A DNA stretch of 64,000 bases, from contig OX031069.1 in the NCBI GenBank assembly GCA_943736015.1, positions 23,627,235-23,691,234 of the forward strand, given 5' to 3'. Made by a program: the position numbers and the translations under genes. The notes beneath the pieces are model-generated. The model did not search any database and had not been told where the DNA came from. It was given only the letters and a program-made list of their open reading frames with translations. How positions within the stretch are numbered: the first letter of the stretch is position 1; each line of letters starts with the position of its first letter. Below are positions 32,700 to 42,329 of this stretch, piece after piece. The stretch is from Tridacna crocea (lineage: Eukaryota; Mollusca; Bivalvia; Cardiida; Cardiidae).

Positions 32700-32872
32700 C
32701 CTCTAAATTAAGTATAATTGAAGGACTTTCACATTTGCATATGAGATGGATTAAAAACATTGTGGTAAAAGGAGAGAATACTGGTTACCAGCATATTCTT
32801 CTTTTCCCTGAATGTTTTCAAAACCCATCTTCCTCAGGGTAGTTGACAGTTTGGACTGTATGGTAAAGGAAG
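32700..32872 (-). mobile_element. Hairpin MITE A (GAGAATACTGG type)
   Basis: The segment 32760-32843 closely matches 44472-44548, the joint between the two copies of the 1.77-kb duplication. Confidence 0.5.
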
Positions 32873-32961
32873 ATACATACTTCATTTTCTAGTCAAGTAT
32901 TTAAATAAGTGGGTTGAGTGGGGCTTTTAATTGGAGTACTTGAGCCCTGAGTGAAACAGTC

Positions 32962-33320
32962 CTGAGTTTCTGCAACCCTGAGGAAGAAAGCTGTTAACCC
33001 TTTCCTAAACGACAAACTTTTGGACTAGATCAAATTGAAAGCATTTGCAGACGACAATTCAACTCTTGCTGAAAAGATGATTTCTGTCTATGATAGGGTA
33101 GAAAACATTGTGGGAAAAGGAGAAAATGCTGGTTACTAGCATTTTCTCCTTTTCCCACAATGTTTTTGAAAGGCTATTATTCCAGACCCGGAAAAACCAG
33201 GGATTGTTTGGGAAAGGGTTTTCCAGCATTTTTTCCTTTTCCCACAATGTTTTCTACCCTATCAGGAGAACCTAAGCCGATTTATACCAATTCTGAATTT
33301 TGTTTAAGCCTTTATCACAA
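32962..33320 (+). mobile_element. Hairpin MITE split by another copy
   Basis: Short-arm piece (CAACCCTGAGGAAGAAAGC) to 32992; remainder (TTCCAGCATTTTTTCC...) resumes at ~33221. Confidence 0.5.
32993..33222 (-). mobile_element. Hairpin MITE A inserted in a hairpin MITE
   Basis: TTAA start, core central T (tip GGTTACTAGC); right end GGGTTTT rather than GGGTTAA. Sister of the copy at 5257. Confidence 0.5.
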
Positions 33321-33533
33321 ATCAGAATTTCGGACCCATCCGTATTGAAGGAATATTCGGAAACCGATTTAAATATATTTCCAATGATACTACTTACCCT
33401 TAAATGGTTAGAAAAAATTGTTGGAAAAAGGAGAAAATGCTGGTCACCAGCATTTTCTCCTTTACCCACGATGTTTTAAGAGGCGGGCACCTTAGGGGTA
33501 CTTAAAAATCGGGATTTTGTGGTAAAGAGTTAA
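33304..33533 (-). mobile_element. Hairpin MITE A, central C
   Basis: TTAA both ends; tip GCTGGTCACCAGC, the complement of the central G in the + copy at 55075. Confidence 0.5.
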
Positions 33534-33554
33534 GCTTTTACAGTTGCTTTCTTT

Positions 33555-33648
33555 ATTATGACCCTGTGGAAGACAGCTTGTGAAAGCATTGTGGGGAACA
33601 TAGAAAATGCTGCTCAAGCATTTTTATGTTTTTGCACATTTTTTTGTC
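33555..33648 (+). mobile_element. Hairpin MITE fragment
   Basis: Short arm and a broken core only. Confidence 0.5.
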
Positions 33649-33841
33649 TTAACCCATTACCACACAATCCATACTTTTGACGCCCCTGAGAAAGAAGCCT
33701 GTTGAAAACACTGTGGGAAAAGGAGAAAATGCTGGTAACCAGCATTTTCTCCTTTTCCCACAGTTTTTGCCTTTATTTTGTTGTCTGCAAATGCTTTCAA
33801 TTTGGACCAGTCTAAAATTTTCTTGTGTGGTAAAGAGTTAA
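33649..33841 (+). mobile_element. Hairpin MITE A, long-arm deletion, 193 bp
   Basis: TTAA both ends; proximal part of the long arm missing, core perfect. Confidence 0.5.
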
Positions 33842-33941
33842 TTTTGAAAAACTTCAGTTTGTTTTGTGCTGCATACAAGTAGTTGTCTGGAAATGCTTAA
33901 AAATTTACAGATGGCATAAATTCTGTCTTAGTGTAAAGTGT

Positions 33942-34151
33942 TGGCCCTTTACTTAACAATACTGTCTTTAATTGACCCTGAGGTAGAAAGCATGTGAAAA
34001 CATTGTCGGAAAAAGTAGAAAATGATAGTAACAAACATTGTCTGCTTTTCCTCCAACAAGTTCTTCTCTTTCAATAACAAGGTTCCTTTGATGTATGCAA
34101 ATATTCCCACTTTGGACTGGGCTAAAATTTTGTCATCTCTCAGAAAGTTAA
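33942..34151 (+). mobile_element. Hairpin MITE, old copy
   Basis: Short arm TTGACCCTGAGGTAGAAAGC, damaged core, long arm to GTTAAA. Confidence 0.5.
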
Positions 34152-34179
34152 AACTGCACCAGATTCAGCTTGTTCGAGA

Positions 34180-34330
34180 CAAATCGAAATTGAAAGCATT
34201 TTCCACAACAAGCAAAAGTAGTTCATCTAACAGAATTGTAATTAGCATTTTGTCAATTTCTCACAATATTTTTTTAAAAGTATTTCTTCCTCTGGGTCAT
34301 TAACAATAGGATTGTCTGGTAGATGGGTAA
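34180..34330 (-). mobile_element. Hairpin MITE, old partial copy
   Basis: Long-arm start, damaged core and short arm TTCCTCTGGGTCATTAAC. Confidence 0.5.
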
Positions 34331-34420
34331 AGGAGTAGATCAATGACTGCATGTTGTATATGGGTTAACCCTTTGGCTTCTATGTGTGTATCAAAGACCT
34401 TTTGGGAACAGTGTGGATTA

Positions 34421-34475
34421 AGATTAGACTCCTCAAAACATGCAGTCTGATCTGGGATCTACACTGTCTGTTTAA
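34421..34475. repeat. 55-bp direct repeat, left (family E)
   Basis: Differs at two bases from 34701-34755. The two flank the C element at 34472. Confidence 0.5.
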
Positions 34476-34701
34476 CCCTTTACTCCATAGATACTCATTT
34501 CTGTACATTGCTTGTAGAAGCTTTTGGAAAACATTGTGGCAAAAGGTGAAATTGCTCATGACGAACAATTTCACCTTTTGTCACAATGTTTTCTATGCTA
34601 TCAAAAGGTGTCATATACACATAAGAAACAGCTTCATCCTTGCTGTTATTTAGGGTCAATTAGAGATACCATAGAAATGCCTTATGGGGTAAAGGGTTTA
34701 A
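34472..34701 (+). mobile_element. Hairpin MITE C, full length
   Basis: TTAA both ends; opposite orientation to 9830 and 60795, with central G where 60795 has C. Confidence 0.5.
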
Positions 34702-34755
34702 GATCAGACTCCTCAAAACATGCAGTCTGATCTTGGATCTACACTGTCTGTTTAA
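34701..34755. repeat. 55-bp direct repeat, right (family E)
   Basis: Partner of 34421-34475. Confidence 0.5.
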
Positions 34756-35054
34756 GAGAATGTTTTCCTATAAAAATACCGTTGAAACAGCAAACTTTGG
34801 GGTTTTACCATTGGCTTGAGAGTTTCATGTCATTGGTTTAGCAGTTAAGTGTTCATGTATAAATGGCATTCGTATCATTCATGAAATAATTGCATCACGT
34901 CTCATATAGCTTACAAGATTGCAAGGGTTTTCCTCATGAACATAAATGAACCATGCTCTGTGAAAAGAGGGGCTTAATGCATAGGCTGACCTGGGTCAAA
35001 ACTTTCCGCCATTTGTCAAATTTCTGTATGCCAAAGGACCACCCTATCTCATGA

Positions 35055-35282
35055 TTAAATTTTTCCCAAACAAGCCCTGGTTTTCATGTGTCTGCAGTAC
35101 AGGTCTTTAGAAAACACTGTGGGAAAAGGAGAAATTGCTGGTTACGAGCAATTTCTCCTTTTCCCACAGTGTTTTCTAGCCTATAGGAAAACTTTTTGCC
35201 ATTCTCATCAAATTCAAAGTTGTCATCTGCAAACACTTTGAGTTTGGGACAGTCTTAAATCTATCATTTTGGAAAGGGTTAG
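35055..35282 (+). mobile_element. Hairpin MITE B with hybrid tip
   Basis: Left tip GCTGGTT is of A type and right tip ACGAGC of B type, so the loop no longer pairs fully. Confidence 0.5.
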
Positions 35283-35442
35283 GTTGGTTGTCAAAAGAAA
35301 GTGGATATTGCAGATCGCTAGGTATGTGACGGCTTGTTCGGTACCGTGAATCACGGAGAATGCATTAGTCCCCCTTTTGTCAGAGAATGGCCCTGTTTCA
35401 TCGTGTACTTCTTTGCTGTTTCGAAGGTTGTTCTGAAAGGTG

Positions 35443-35595
35443 TTAACTCCTTATCAGTCGATTTCAAGTTTTACAGCCCTGATAAAGAAAGCTTTTGAAA
35501 ACGTTGTGGGAAAAGGAGAAAATGCTGGTAACCAGCATTTTCTCCTTTTCCCACAATGTTTTCTTACCTTCGAAAACAAAGTTCAGTCATGTGGG
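35443..35595 (+). mobile_element. Hairpin MITE A, cut by SINE-like sequence
   Basis: TTAA start and clean core; the long arm stops where SINE sequence begins. Confidence 0.5.
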
Positions 35596-35806
35596 TCAGT
35601 GCACCTAATTATGTGCTTCCCTGGCTTTCTCATACCAGTACCAGCACAACTTCCTTTTTCCAAGTCATCCAACTGCCTTTTTCCCTTGCATCAGAGGTGA
35701 AGGGGAAAATGGCTGAAAGAAAGTTTATCTCAACAGGGTACCAAACCCACGGCCACCAGGTCAGGGGTCAGAATAAGCTAACTACATAGCTTCCTGGCCA
35801 AGCTAA
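35595..35806 (-). mobile_element. tRNA-derived SINE, diverged
   Basis: CCTGGCTTTCTCATACCAGT and ACCCACGGCCACCAGGTCAG correspond to the SINE at 48795. Confidence 0.5.
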
Positions 35807-36141
35807 GAGTAGGTTGGTTTTTAGGATTTAATCATGTCTCATTTTTGTGTGCAAGTTATTTTTTTCCTCATAATCATATTTATTTGTGTACTTCATGGAG
35901 CATTGCAACCATTAGGTGTTTTGAAAATTTAGTATGATTAATTTTAGAAAGTGAATCGTAAAATTATGTTAAGAAAGTACATGATAAATGGAGAAAGTAA
36001 ATAGAGTGTGACCAGAAATATAGAAACTTGAGTGAAAATTCATTGGTTAACACAGTTCCGAGTCCGCGCAGGCTGACCTGGGCTGAAACTTTTCACCATC
36101 AGTCAATTCCCTGTATGTCAAAGGACAACTTTACCTTATGA

Positions 36142-36367
36142 TTAACTCATTACCACACAATCCCTACTTTTGACGACCCTGAGAAAGAAGCCTGTAGAAA
36201 ACATTGTGGGAAAAAGAAAATGCTGGTAACCAGCATTTTCTCCTTTTCCCACAATATTTTCTCCTCTTAACAAAACAATTTACAAATTTTCAGTGACTTT
36301 TATTTTGTCGTCCGCAAATGCTTTCGATTTGGACAAGCCTAAAATATTGTCGTTTGGTAAAAAGTTG
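36142..36367 (+). mobile_element. Hairpin MITE A
   Basis: TTAA start; left stem lacks GGAGA; end GTTGA. Confidence 0.5.
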
Positions 36368-36369
36368 AG

Positions 36370-37160
36370 CTGTTAGTTTCAAAAAGCAGCTATTACGGAT
36401 CCCTAACAATGTGATGCTTTGCTTGGTATACTGTATATGGAGATGTAATAAGCCCCCTTTTGCCAGAGCATGGCTCATTTTTTGTTTGGAGATATATTCA
36501 GTTAGGACAAGTCAAAGATTTTGTCGTTGAAAAGCGAACAAAGAAAGGCCCCCATCTAGAGCATGTGTGTAGATGCTTTTTCATTTTTTTTCTCCTCTTG
36601 TTTTTAGTTATATGAAATTAAATAAGAATGTACATTGTTCCTTGTTTTATGTTTACAACTGTATTATAGATAAATCATGTGACATGGTACACTTTTAAAA
36701 ATTGTTTTAATGTTACATAAATGTGTACTATATTTTGTTAAAACATGCTATCAAAGCAATTTGAACGAAATAATGAAATGTGTACAGTACATCATGTCTT
36801 GTTTTTCATTCTTATACCATTCAATTTGAGAAAACCTTCAAATCTGGGGATGGCATGCTGAAGGGTTATAATATAAGTTATTTTGTTAGAATGATATCAA
36901 TGGCCAAAAAGACCTTTTTTTGAGAAAAAAATATATATTGTGTTCTGCAGGTGTACTTGCCCGTTTTATGATTTGTCAATAATGAAATCTATCATAAAGC
37001 CCCCCTTTTTTCCATGACATGGCATTTCATTAGTGAAACCAAATAATGATTGTGGTTTATGATAAACAATATAAATATGAACTTCAAGAAACTTGTTGAG
37101 TAGTAAAGGAAATATTGGTTCATAATGAAAATACACATGAAGCCCCTTTCTTCCATGACA
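36370..37160. other. Intergenic, nothing recognised
   Basis: AT-rich; a phrase resembling GCCCCCTTTTGCCAGAGCAT also occurs near 35370 and 50820, so it is partly repeat-derived. Confidence 0.5.
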
Positions 37161-37163
37161 GCC

Positions 37164-37390
37164 TTAACTCTTTACCAAACAACATTTTAGGCTGGTCCAA
37201 ACTGAAAACACTCACAGACAACAAAATAAACATAACTCAAAAATCGATTTTTTTTTCGATCAGGGTAGAAAACATTGTTGGAAAAGGAGAAAATGCTGGT
37301 TACCAGCATTTTCTCCTTTTCCCGCAATGTTTTCAATAAAGCTTCTATCTCGGGGACATAAAAACCAGGGATTGTTTGGGAAAGGGTTAA
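37164..37390 (-). mobile_element. Hairpin MITE A, full length
   Basis: TTAA both ends; clean core with central T and one mismatch (GTTGG/CCCGC). Confidence 0.5.
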
Positions 37391-37692
37391 ATACAAAGGA
37401 AATCCAAAGATTTCTATGCAAATTATATGGAACATATGAGTGATATATCATAAATTTTTGCCAAAGATTTTAGAAGGTATCTGTCTGGACAGATGGATGA
37501 ACAATCTGATGGACAAGCAAAACAAATGGACAGACAATATACATGTAAAAAAACAATATACATGTACTATAATAATTTCTCTGAAACAAGAGCTTTTTCT
37601 TATTTCTTTTAATATTATACATTGATATTTTTTTCATTAATAAACATAAATACATAAATGCACACATGAAGTTACACTGACTGTCTATCCAA

Positions 37693-37850
37693 AACAATCC
37701 AGTATCATAGTGACCTTGGGAAAGCCTTTGAAAACAATGCGGAAACTAGAAAATGCTAAAAAAAAAAAAAAAAAAAAGCATTTTTTCCTTTTCCCACAAT
37801 GTTTTCAACCCTTACAAAGACAAATCCTAACATCTGAGCCTTTGTCGAAA
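37693..37850 (+). mobile_element. Hairpin MITE with poly-A loop
   Basis: The tip between AAATGCT and AGCATTTT is replaced by a run of about 20 A. Confidence 0.5.
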
Positions 37851-38040
37851 CCTAGGACAGATGAATAAGTGATACAAAAAAACAGCCATAAACACCATTT
37901 ATCCATCAATAAATCACAGATTACATTATCACAAACTAGTTTGAAGAGCACCATAATTATATGAAGCTACTCTAAAGTTGTTCTCTCTGTGTCATTTCAA
38001 AAATGGGACCAGCTTGTCTTTTGACTTGATATTCAGTCTG

Positions 38041-38336
38041 TTAAACCTTTACCACACAATGATGACTTTTGACGACCCTGACAGAGAAGGCTTTAGAAAA
38101 TATTTTGGGAAAAGGAGAAAATGCTGGTAACCAGCATTTCCTCCTTTTCCCACAATGTTTTTTAGAAAACATTTTGGGAAAAGGAGAAAATGCTGGTAAC
38201 CAGCATTTCCTCCTTTTCCCACAATGTTTTTAACCTTCCCATTGCAATTTTTACCTTTTCATTCACATTTATTTTCTTGTCTGCAAATGCTCTCAATTTG
38301 GACCAGTCCAAATATTTGTTGTTTGGTAAAGAGTTA
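38041..38336 (+). mobile_element. Hairpin MITE A with duplicated hairpin, 296 bp
   Basis: TTAA both ends. Two successive core hairpins, both carrying the same change GCATTTCCTCC, joined by TTTAGAAAA. Confidence 0.5.
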
Positions 38337-38447
38337 AATATCATCTCTAGTCATACGAAAAAAGCCCCAACAAATGCTTCAGTTATATTATGGGGTTAAG
38401 TACAAAATACAGGATGAAACCCATACTAAGAATGCCTGGTTCTTCAA

Positions 38448-38655
38448 ACCATATCAAAACAACAGAATTATAGTTTTACTAATCCAAAGCATCTGCATGC
38501 TACATCAAATGCAGCCCAAACAATGGAATTTGTCTTTGAAAGGCTACAAAACATTGTGGGAAAAGGAGAAAATGCTGGTTACCAGCATTTTCTCCTTTTC
38601 CCACACTGTTTTTACATGTATTCTTTCTCAGGGTCATTTAACTCCTGATTAAGTT
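38448..38655 (-). mobile_element. Hairpin MITE A, ends degraded
   Basis: Core intact with central T. Confidence 0.5.
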
Positions 38656-38754
38656 CAACCCTAAGTGCTTGATGGACATTCTGGTTCTAGAAAAAGACCA
38701 AGATAATTGCAATTTTGTGTCTGCCTTTTCTGCAGTGTTTTTCAGAAAAGAATG

Positions 38755-38812
38755 GAGTGTAAATGGGATCAGACAATATTTTATGCAGTCTGATCTTGAT
38801 CTGCACTGCCTT
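38755..38812. repeat. Small palindrome family E
   Basis: GGGATCAGACAATATTTTATG and GCAGTCTGATCTTGATCTGC. Confidence 0.5.
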
Positions 38813-38884
38813 AAAGGCAACTGAAGTAGTGAAAGTCACTTAAGGGTTTACATCTCATTAAAAAAAGACTAAGCAATCTTTTAG

Positions 38885-39083
38885 ATAACCCTTCAGCAAA
38901 AAATCCCAGCTTTTGAAAACACTGGAAAAAGGAGAAAATGCTGGTAACCAGCATTTTCTCCTTTTCCCACACTGTTTTCTACCCTATCAAAACAACTTCC
39001 AATATTTGAGCAACATTTAAATTTTCGTCTTCACACACTTCTCAATTGGACTACTCCAAAATTTTGTTTGATAAAGAGATGAC
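38885..39083 (+). mobile_element. Hairpin MITE A, short arm shortened
   Basis: Clean core, central A; ends degraded. Confidence 0.5.
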
Positions 39084-39228
39084 CAGTCATTTGAATTGAA
39101 CACGCATCCTCAAGTTTCCCAAGATTTGTTGATAGCAAGTCTTGTGCTCGAGCACTCATTTATGCCAACTGAATTGCCTCTAAACTCGAACCTTTCACCT
39201 TGTGAACATCAATCCTATGAAACTGTCT

Positions 39229-39456
39229 TTAACCCTTTCCCAAACAATCCCTGGTTTTTACGGGTCTAGAATGTTAGCCTTTTGAAAACAGTGTGGGGAA
39301 AAGGAGAAAATGCTGGTAACCAGCATTTTCTCCTTTTCCCACAATGTTTTCTACCCATCATAGACAGAAATCATCTTTTCAGCAAGAGTTGAATTGTCGT
39401 CTGCAAATGCTTCCAATTTGGTCTAGTCCAAAAGTTTGCCGTTTGGGAAAGGGTTA
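39229..39456 (+). mobile_element. Hairpin MITE A/B hybrid, full length
   Basis: B-type TIR (CCCTTTCCCAAACAA) with A-type tip, as in 5257 and 32993 but in + orientation. Confidence 0.5.
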
Positions 39457-39527
39457 ACATGTCTGACTCATGGCCTGGATTTTATACCCTGATGGGGCAA
39501 ACTTTCTTTTCAGATATTTTGCCGCTC

Positions 39528-39655
39528 ACCTCTGATGCAGGTGAGCAAAGTAGTCAGTGGTTTGGAAAGAAAACTGTGTCAGTACTGGTGTGAAAAAGTC
39601 AGGAAACACATGCGTAGTTGCACCAACTGCCATGATGTGCATGTATTTCACTGAC
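39528..39655 (-). mobile_element. SINE fragment
   Basis: AAGTAGTCAGTGGTTTGGAA, CAGGAAACACATG and GCCATGATGTG, the reverse complement of the SINE body. Confidence 0.5.
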
Positions 39656-39756
39656 TGCTGTGATATGACCTAAGGTGTTAAAATGGCATAAAACTACAAT
39701 ACAAAATACTAAACTTTCACTTCATTAATACATAGTTCCCATTTATTATCATCTTA

Positions 39757-39974
39757 TACCAAACGATTCTGTTTTCTTTCAAGCCAGAGAAAGAAGCCAC
39801 AGAAAACATTTTTGAAAAAGCAGAAAATGTCTGCATGTCTTGCTTTTTTCAACATGTTTCCTATCTCTATAGAGATGAATTCCAATACTGACGTCATATA
39901 TATTTTGTCATCAGCATTCTTCATGTGATATGAAATTTCATTTGGAAAAGTCTACAATTTTCATATTTGGTTAA
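39757..39974 (+). mobile_element. Hairpin MITE, very old, chained
   Basis: First of three in a row; right end GGTTAA shared with the next. Confidence 0.5.
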
Positions 39975-40199
39975 CCCATTACCACTCAATCCCTACTTTT
40001 GACGCCCCTGAGAAAGAAGCCTTTTGAAAACACTGTGGGAAAAGGAGAAAATCCTGGTAACCAGCATTTTCTCCTTTTCCCACAGTGTTTTCTACCCTTT
40101 TCAGAACAAATTTCTATTTTTCAGTCACCTTTATTTTGTCGTCTGCAAATGCTTTCAATTTGGACCAGTCTAAAATATTCTTGTGTGGTAATGAGTTAA
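39971..40199 (+). mobile_element. Hairpin MITE A, full length, chained
   Basis: TTAA 39971 and 40196; CACTG/CAGTG stem. Confidence 0.5.
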
Positions 40200-40430
40200 C
40201 CCTTTACCACACAATACCAAATTATAACATCCTTTAGGATTAAGCCTTTTTAAAACATTGTGGGAAAAGGAGAAAATGCTGGTAACCAGCATTTTCTTCT
40301 TTTCCCAGAATGTTTTCTACCCTTGCCAAACCAGATTTCAACTTTTAAGTCACATTAGTTTTGTTGTCTGCAAATGTTTTCACTTTGGACCTGTCTGTAA
40401 TTTTGTCATTATTCGTTTAGTAAAGAGTTC
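40196..40430 (+). mobile_element. Hairpin MITE A, chained
   Basis: Shares TTAA 40196-40199; core central A; end GAGTTC. Confidence 0.5.
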
Positions 40431-41040
40431 AGAGACAAATAATTAATACAATTGCCAAGTGACTATTAGATGTACCATTTGAACTCTGCATCACTCAGCT
40501 GGATTTTTTCAGACTCATCCAAATTTGAAGAATTTACAGAACTTGTCATAACTCGGCTGAATCCGTACCTACATCTATCCTCGTCCGTATCAAGGAGATT
40601 TCAATTTTGAAATGAGAAGCACATGATTCTATATATAGCGCGCCACTGACAGTAGTTTAGCAATGACATAAACAAGCTTGATGAAGTTATTCACATCTGT
40701 CTATTTGTCGATGAAAACAGTCGGAATTGATAAACCACGATAAAAAATGAATATACAAACTGTTTGTCAACTGAAATATATTGTTAATATTGAAACTCAA
40801 GTTTTCTTTTGTAAGAGGAGCCTTACAGTTTTCTCACGATAAAAAATGAATGTACAAACTGTTTGTCAACTGAAGTATATTGATAGAAAATACTGAAACT
40901 CAAGTTTTCTTTTGTAAGAGGAGCCTTACAATTATCAGAACAGTAAAGCGGGATATTTCCGGTTGATGAATGGATCGATCTGACACATCAATCAACCAGT
41001 TACAGCCGAGGGATATGATGGCTCCCATCAACTGAGGTAT
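40431..41040. other. Intergenic, one tandem duplication
   Basis: Only the ~99-bp direct repeat listed next is recognised. Confidence 0.5.
40738..40932. repeat. ~99-bp tandem duplication
   Basis: CGATAAAAAATGAAT ... GTAAGAGGAGCCTTACA occurs twice (starts 40738 and 40837) with a few differences. Confidence 0.5.
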
Positions 41041-41043
41041 GCC

Positions 41044-41216
41044 AATGGAATTTACGGATGACGAGATAAATTTGGTTTGCTTTTGAAAGGATTGAATAAA
41101 TTGAAGGGAACAAAAAATAAAGTGCTGGTTACCAGCATTTTCTGCTTTTCCACAATGTTTTTATTAGCCTTTGATTATCGGGTCATTGAAATAAGACAAT
41201 GAGTGATGAAGGGTTA
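41044..41216 (-). mobile_element. Hairpin MITE A, diverged
   Basis: Core central T, left stem altered; TTAA end. Confidence 0.5.
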
Positions 41217-41234
41217 AAACAAAACAAGAGTTGT

Positions 41235-41463
41235 TTAACCCATTACCACACAATGCCGATGTTTGACGACCCTGAGAAAGAAGCCTTTTGAAAACATTGT
41301 AGGAAAAGGAGAAAATGCTGGTAACCAGCATTTTCTCCTTTTTCCACAATGTTTTCTCTCCTTTTTGATACAAATTTTAAATTTTCAGTCACTTTTAATT
41401 TGTCGTCTGCAAATGCTTTCAATTTAGACCAGTCTAAAATTTTGTCGTTTGGTAAAGAGCTAA
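41235..41463 (+). mobile_element. Hairpin MITE A, full length
   Basis: TTAA start, CTAA end; core central A. Confidence 0.5.
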
Positions 41464-41496
41464 ACATGGATACCGTGCAAAGAGAAACAAATGTCC

Positions 41497-41676
41497 TTAT
41501 CCTTTACAAAAACAATCCTGTACTTTGTCAACATCAAGAAATAACTCTCTGAAAAACACTGTGGAAGAAGGAGCCGGCATTTTGTACTTTTCCATGATGT
41601 TTTTTTTTTCTCTTTCAAAATTCATTTCACCCCCTATACAATTCCATCTTCCAACGACCCCGAGAAAGAAGGCTTT
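41497..41676 (+). mobile_element. Hairpin MITE fragments
   Basis: Damaged core (~41555-41610) and a separate short-arm piece (CGACCCCGAGAAAGAAGGC). Confidence 0.5.
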
Positions 41677-41876
41677 TTAACCCTTTACCACATGGCAAAA
41701 TTTTGGACCTACCCAAATTGAAGGTATTTTCAGATGACAATTTCATAGTGGCTCAAATGACGCACTTTTTCCTTTAATGAGATTGAAAACTTTGTTGGAA
41801 AAGGAAGAAAATGCTAGTTTTCAAAAGGCTTCTACCTCAGGGTCGTTAAAAGTCGTGAATGTGTGGTAAAGGATTA
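41677..41876 (-). mobile_element. Hairpin MITE A, half core
   Basis: TTAA both ends; the right stem is gone, so no hairpin remains. Confidence 0.5.
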
Positions 41877-42050
41877 AAGCATTGTTGGAAAAGGAGAAAA
41901 TGTTGGTAACCAGCATTTTTTTCTATTCCAAAAATATTTTTATACCCTTCCAAAACAAGTCTCAGTTTTTGAGTCACCTTTCTTTGGTTTTCTGTAAACA
42001 CTTACAATTTGTATATATATCTTACATTTCGTCATTTGGTAAAGCGCTCA
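41877..42050 (+). mobile_element. Hairpin MITE A, partial
   Basis: Core and long arm to GGTAAAGCGCT. Lies in the likely 3' UTR or downstream region of the PARP gene. Confidence 0.5.
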
Positions 42051-42135
42051 GCCGTATTTAGATTGTCATAGGCAAATGATCGCAAATGGACAAGTCTAAA
42101 ATCTTGTGTCTTGTAAAGAAACAAACAAAAATCTG

Positions 42136-42329
42136 TCATGCGAAATCCTCATAATACAAAGATATGGCACGATTAACGTCCGATTCGGCTTTTTGAACGT
42201 AATGTTTGGCAATACTGGAGTCCTCCAAACCAGTTACAGACAAAAACTGGGCAACACACAAACTCAGAACTTGTTCAACAGCATTATCTTCGTCTCTGGA
42301 ATAATTACTATGTTGACTAGATAGCCAAT
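42136..42329 (-). CDS. PARP-gene terminal exon (UBA-like domain, stop)
   Basis: Completes Asp, then 63 residues and TGA at 42138-42136. The segment VAQFLSVTGLEDSSIAKHYV to AISLYYEDFA has the spacing of UBA-like domains in p47, UBXN7 and TDP2 (xxFxxVTG..., hydrophobic middle helix, A(I/L)xxYYED). Acceptor TTCTTTTCAG. Confidence 0.5.

Noticed and set aside
37470..37697. Frames around 37.4-37.7 kb
   Set aside because: Low-complexity AT-rich sequence with no motif or splice context.
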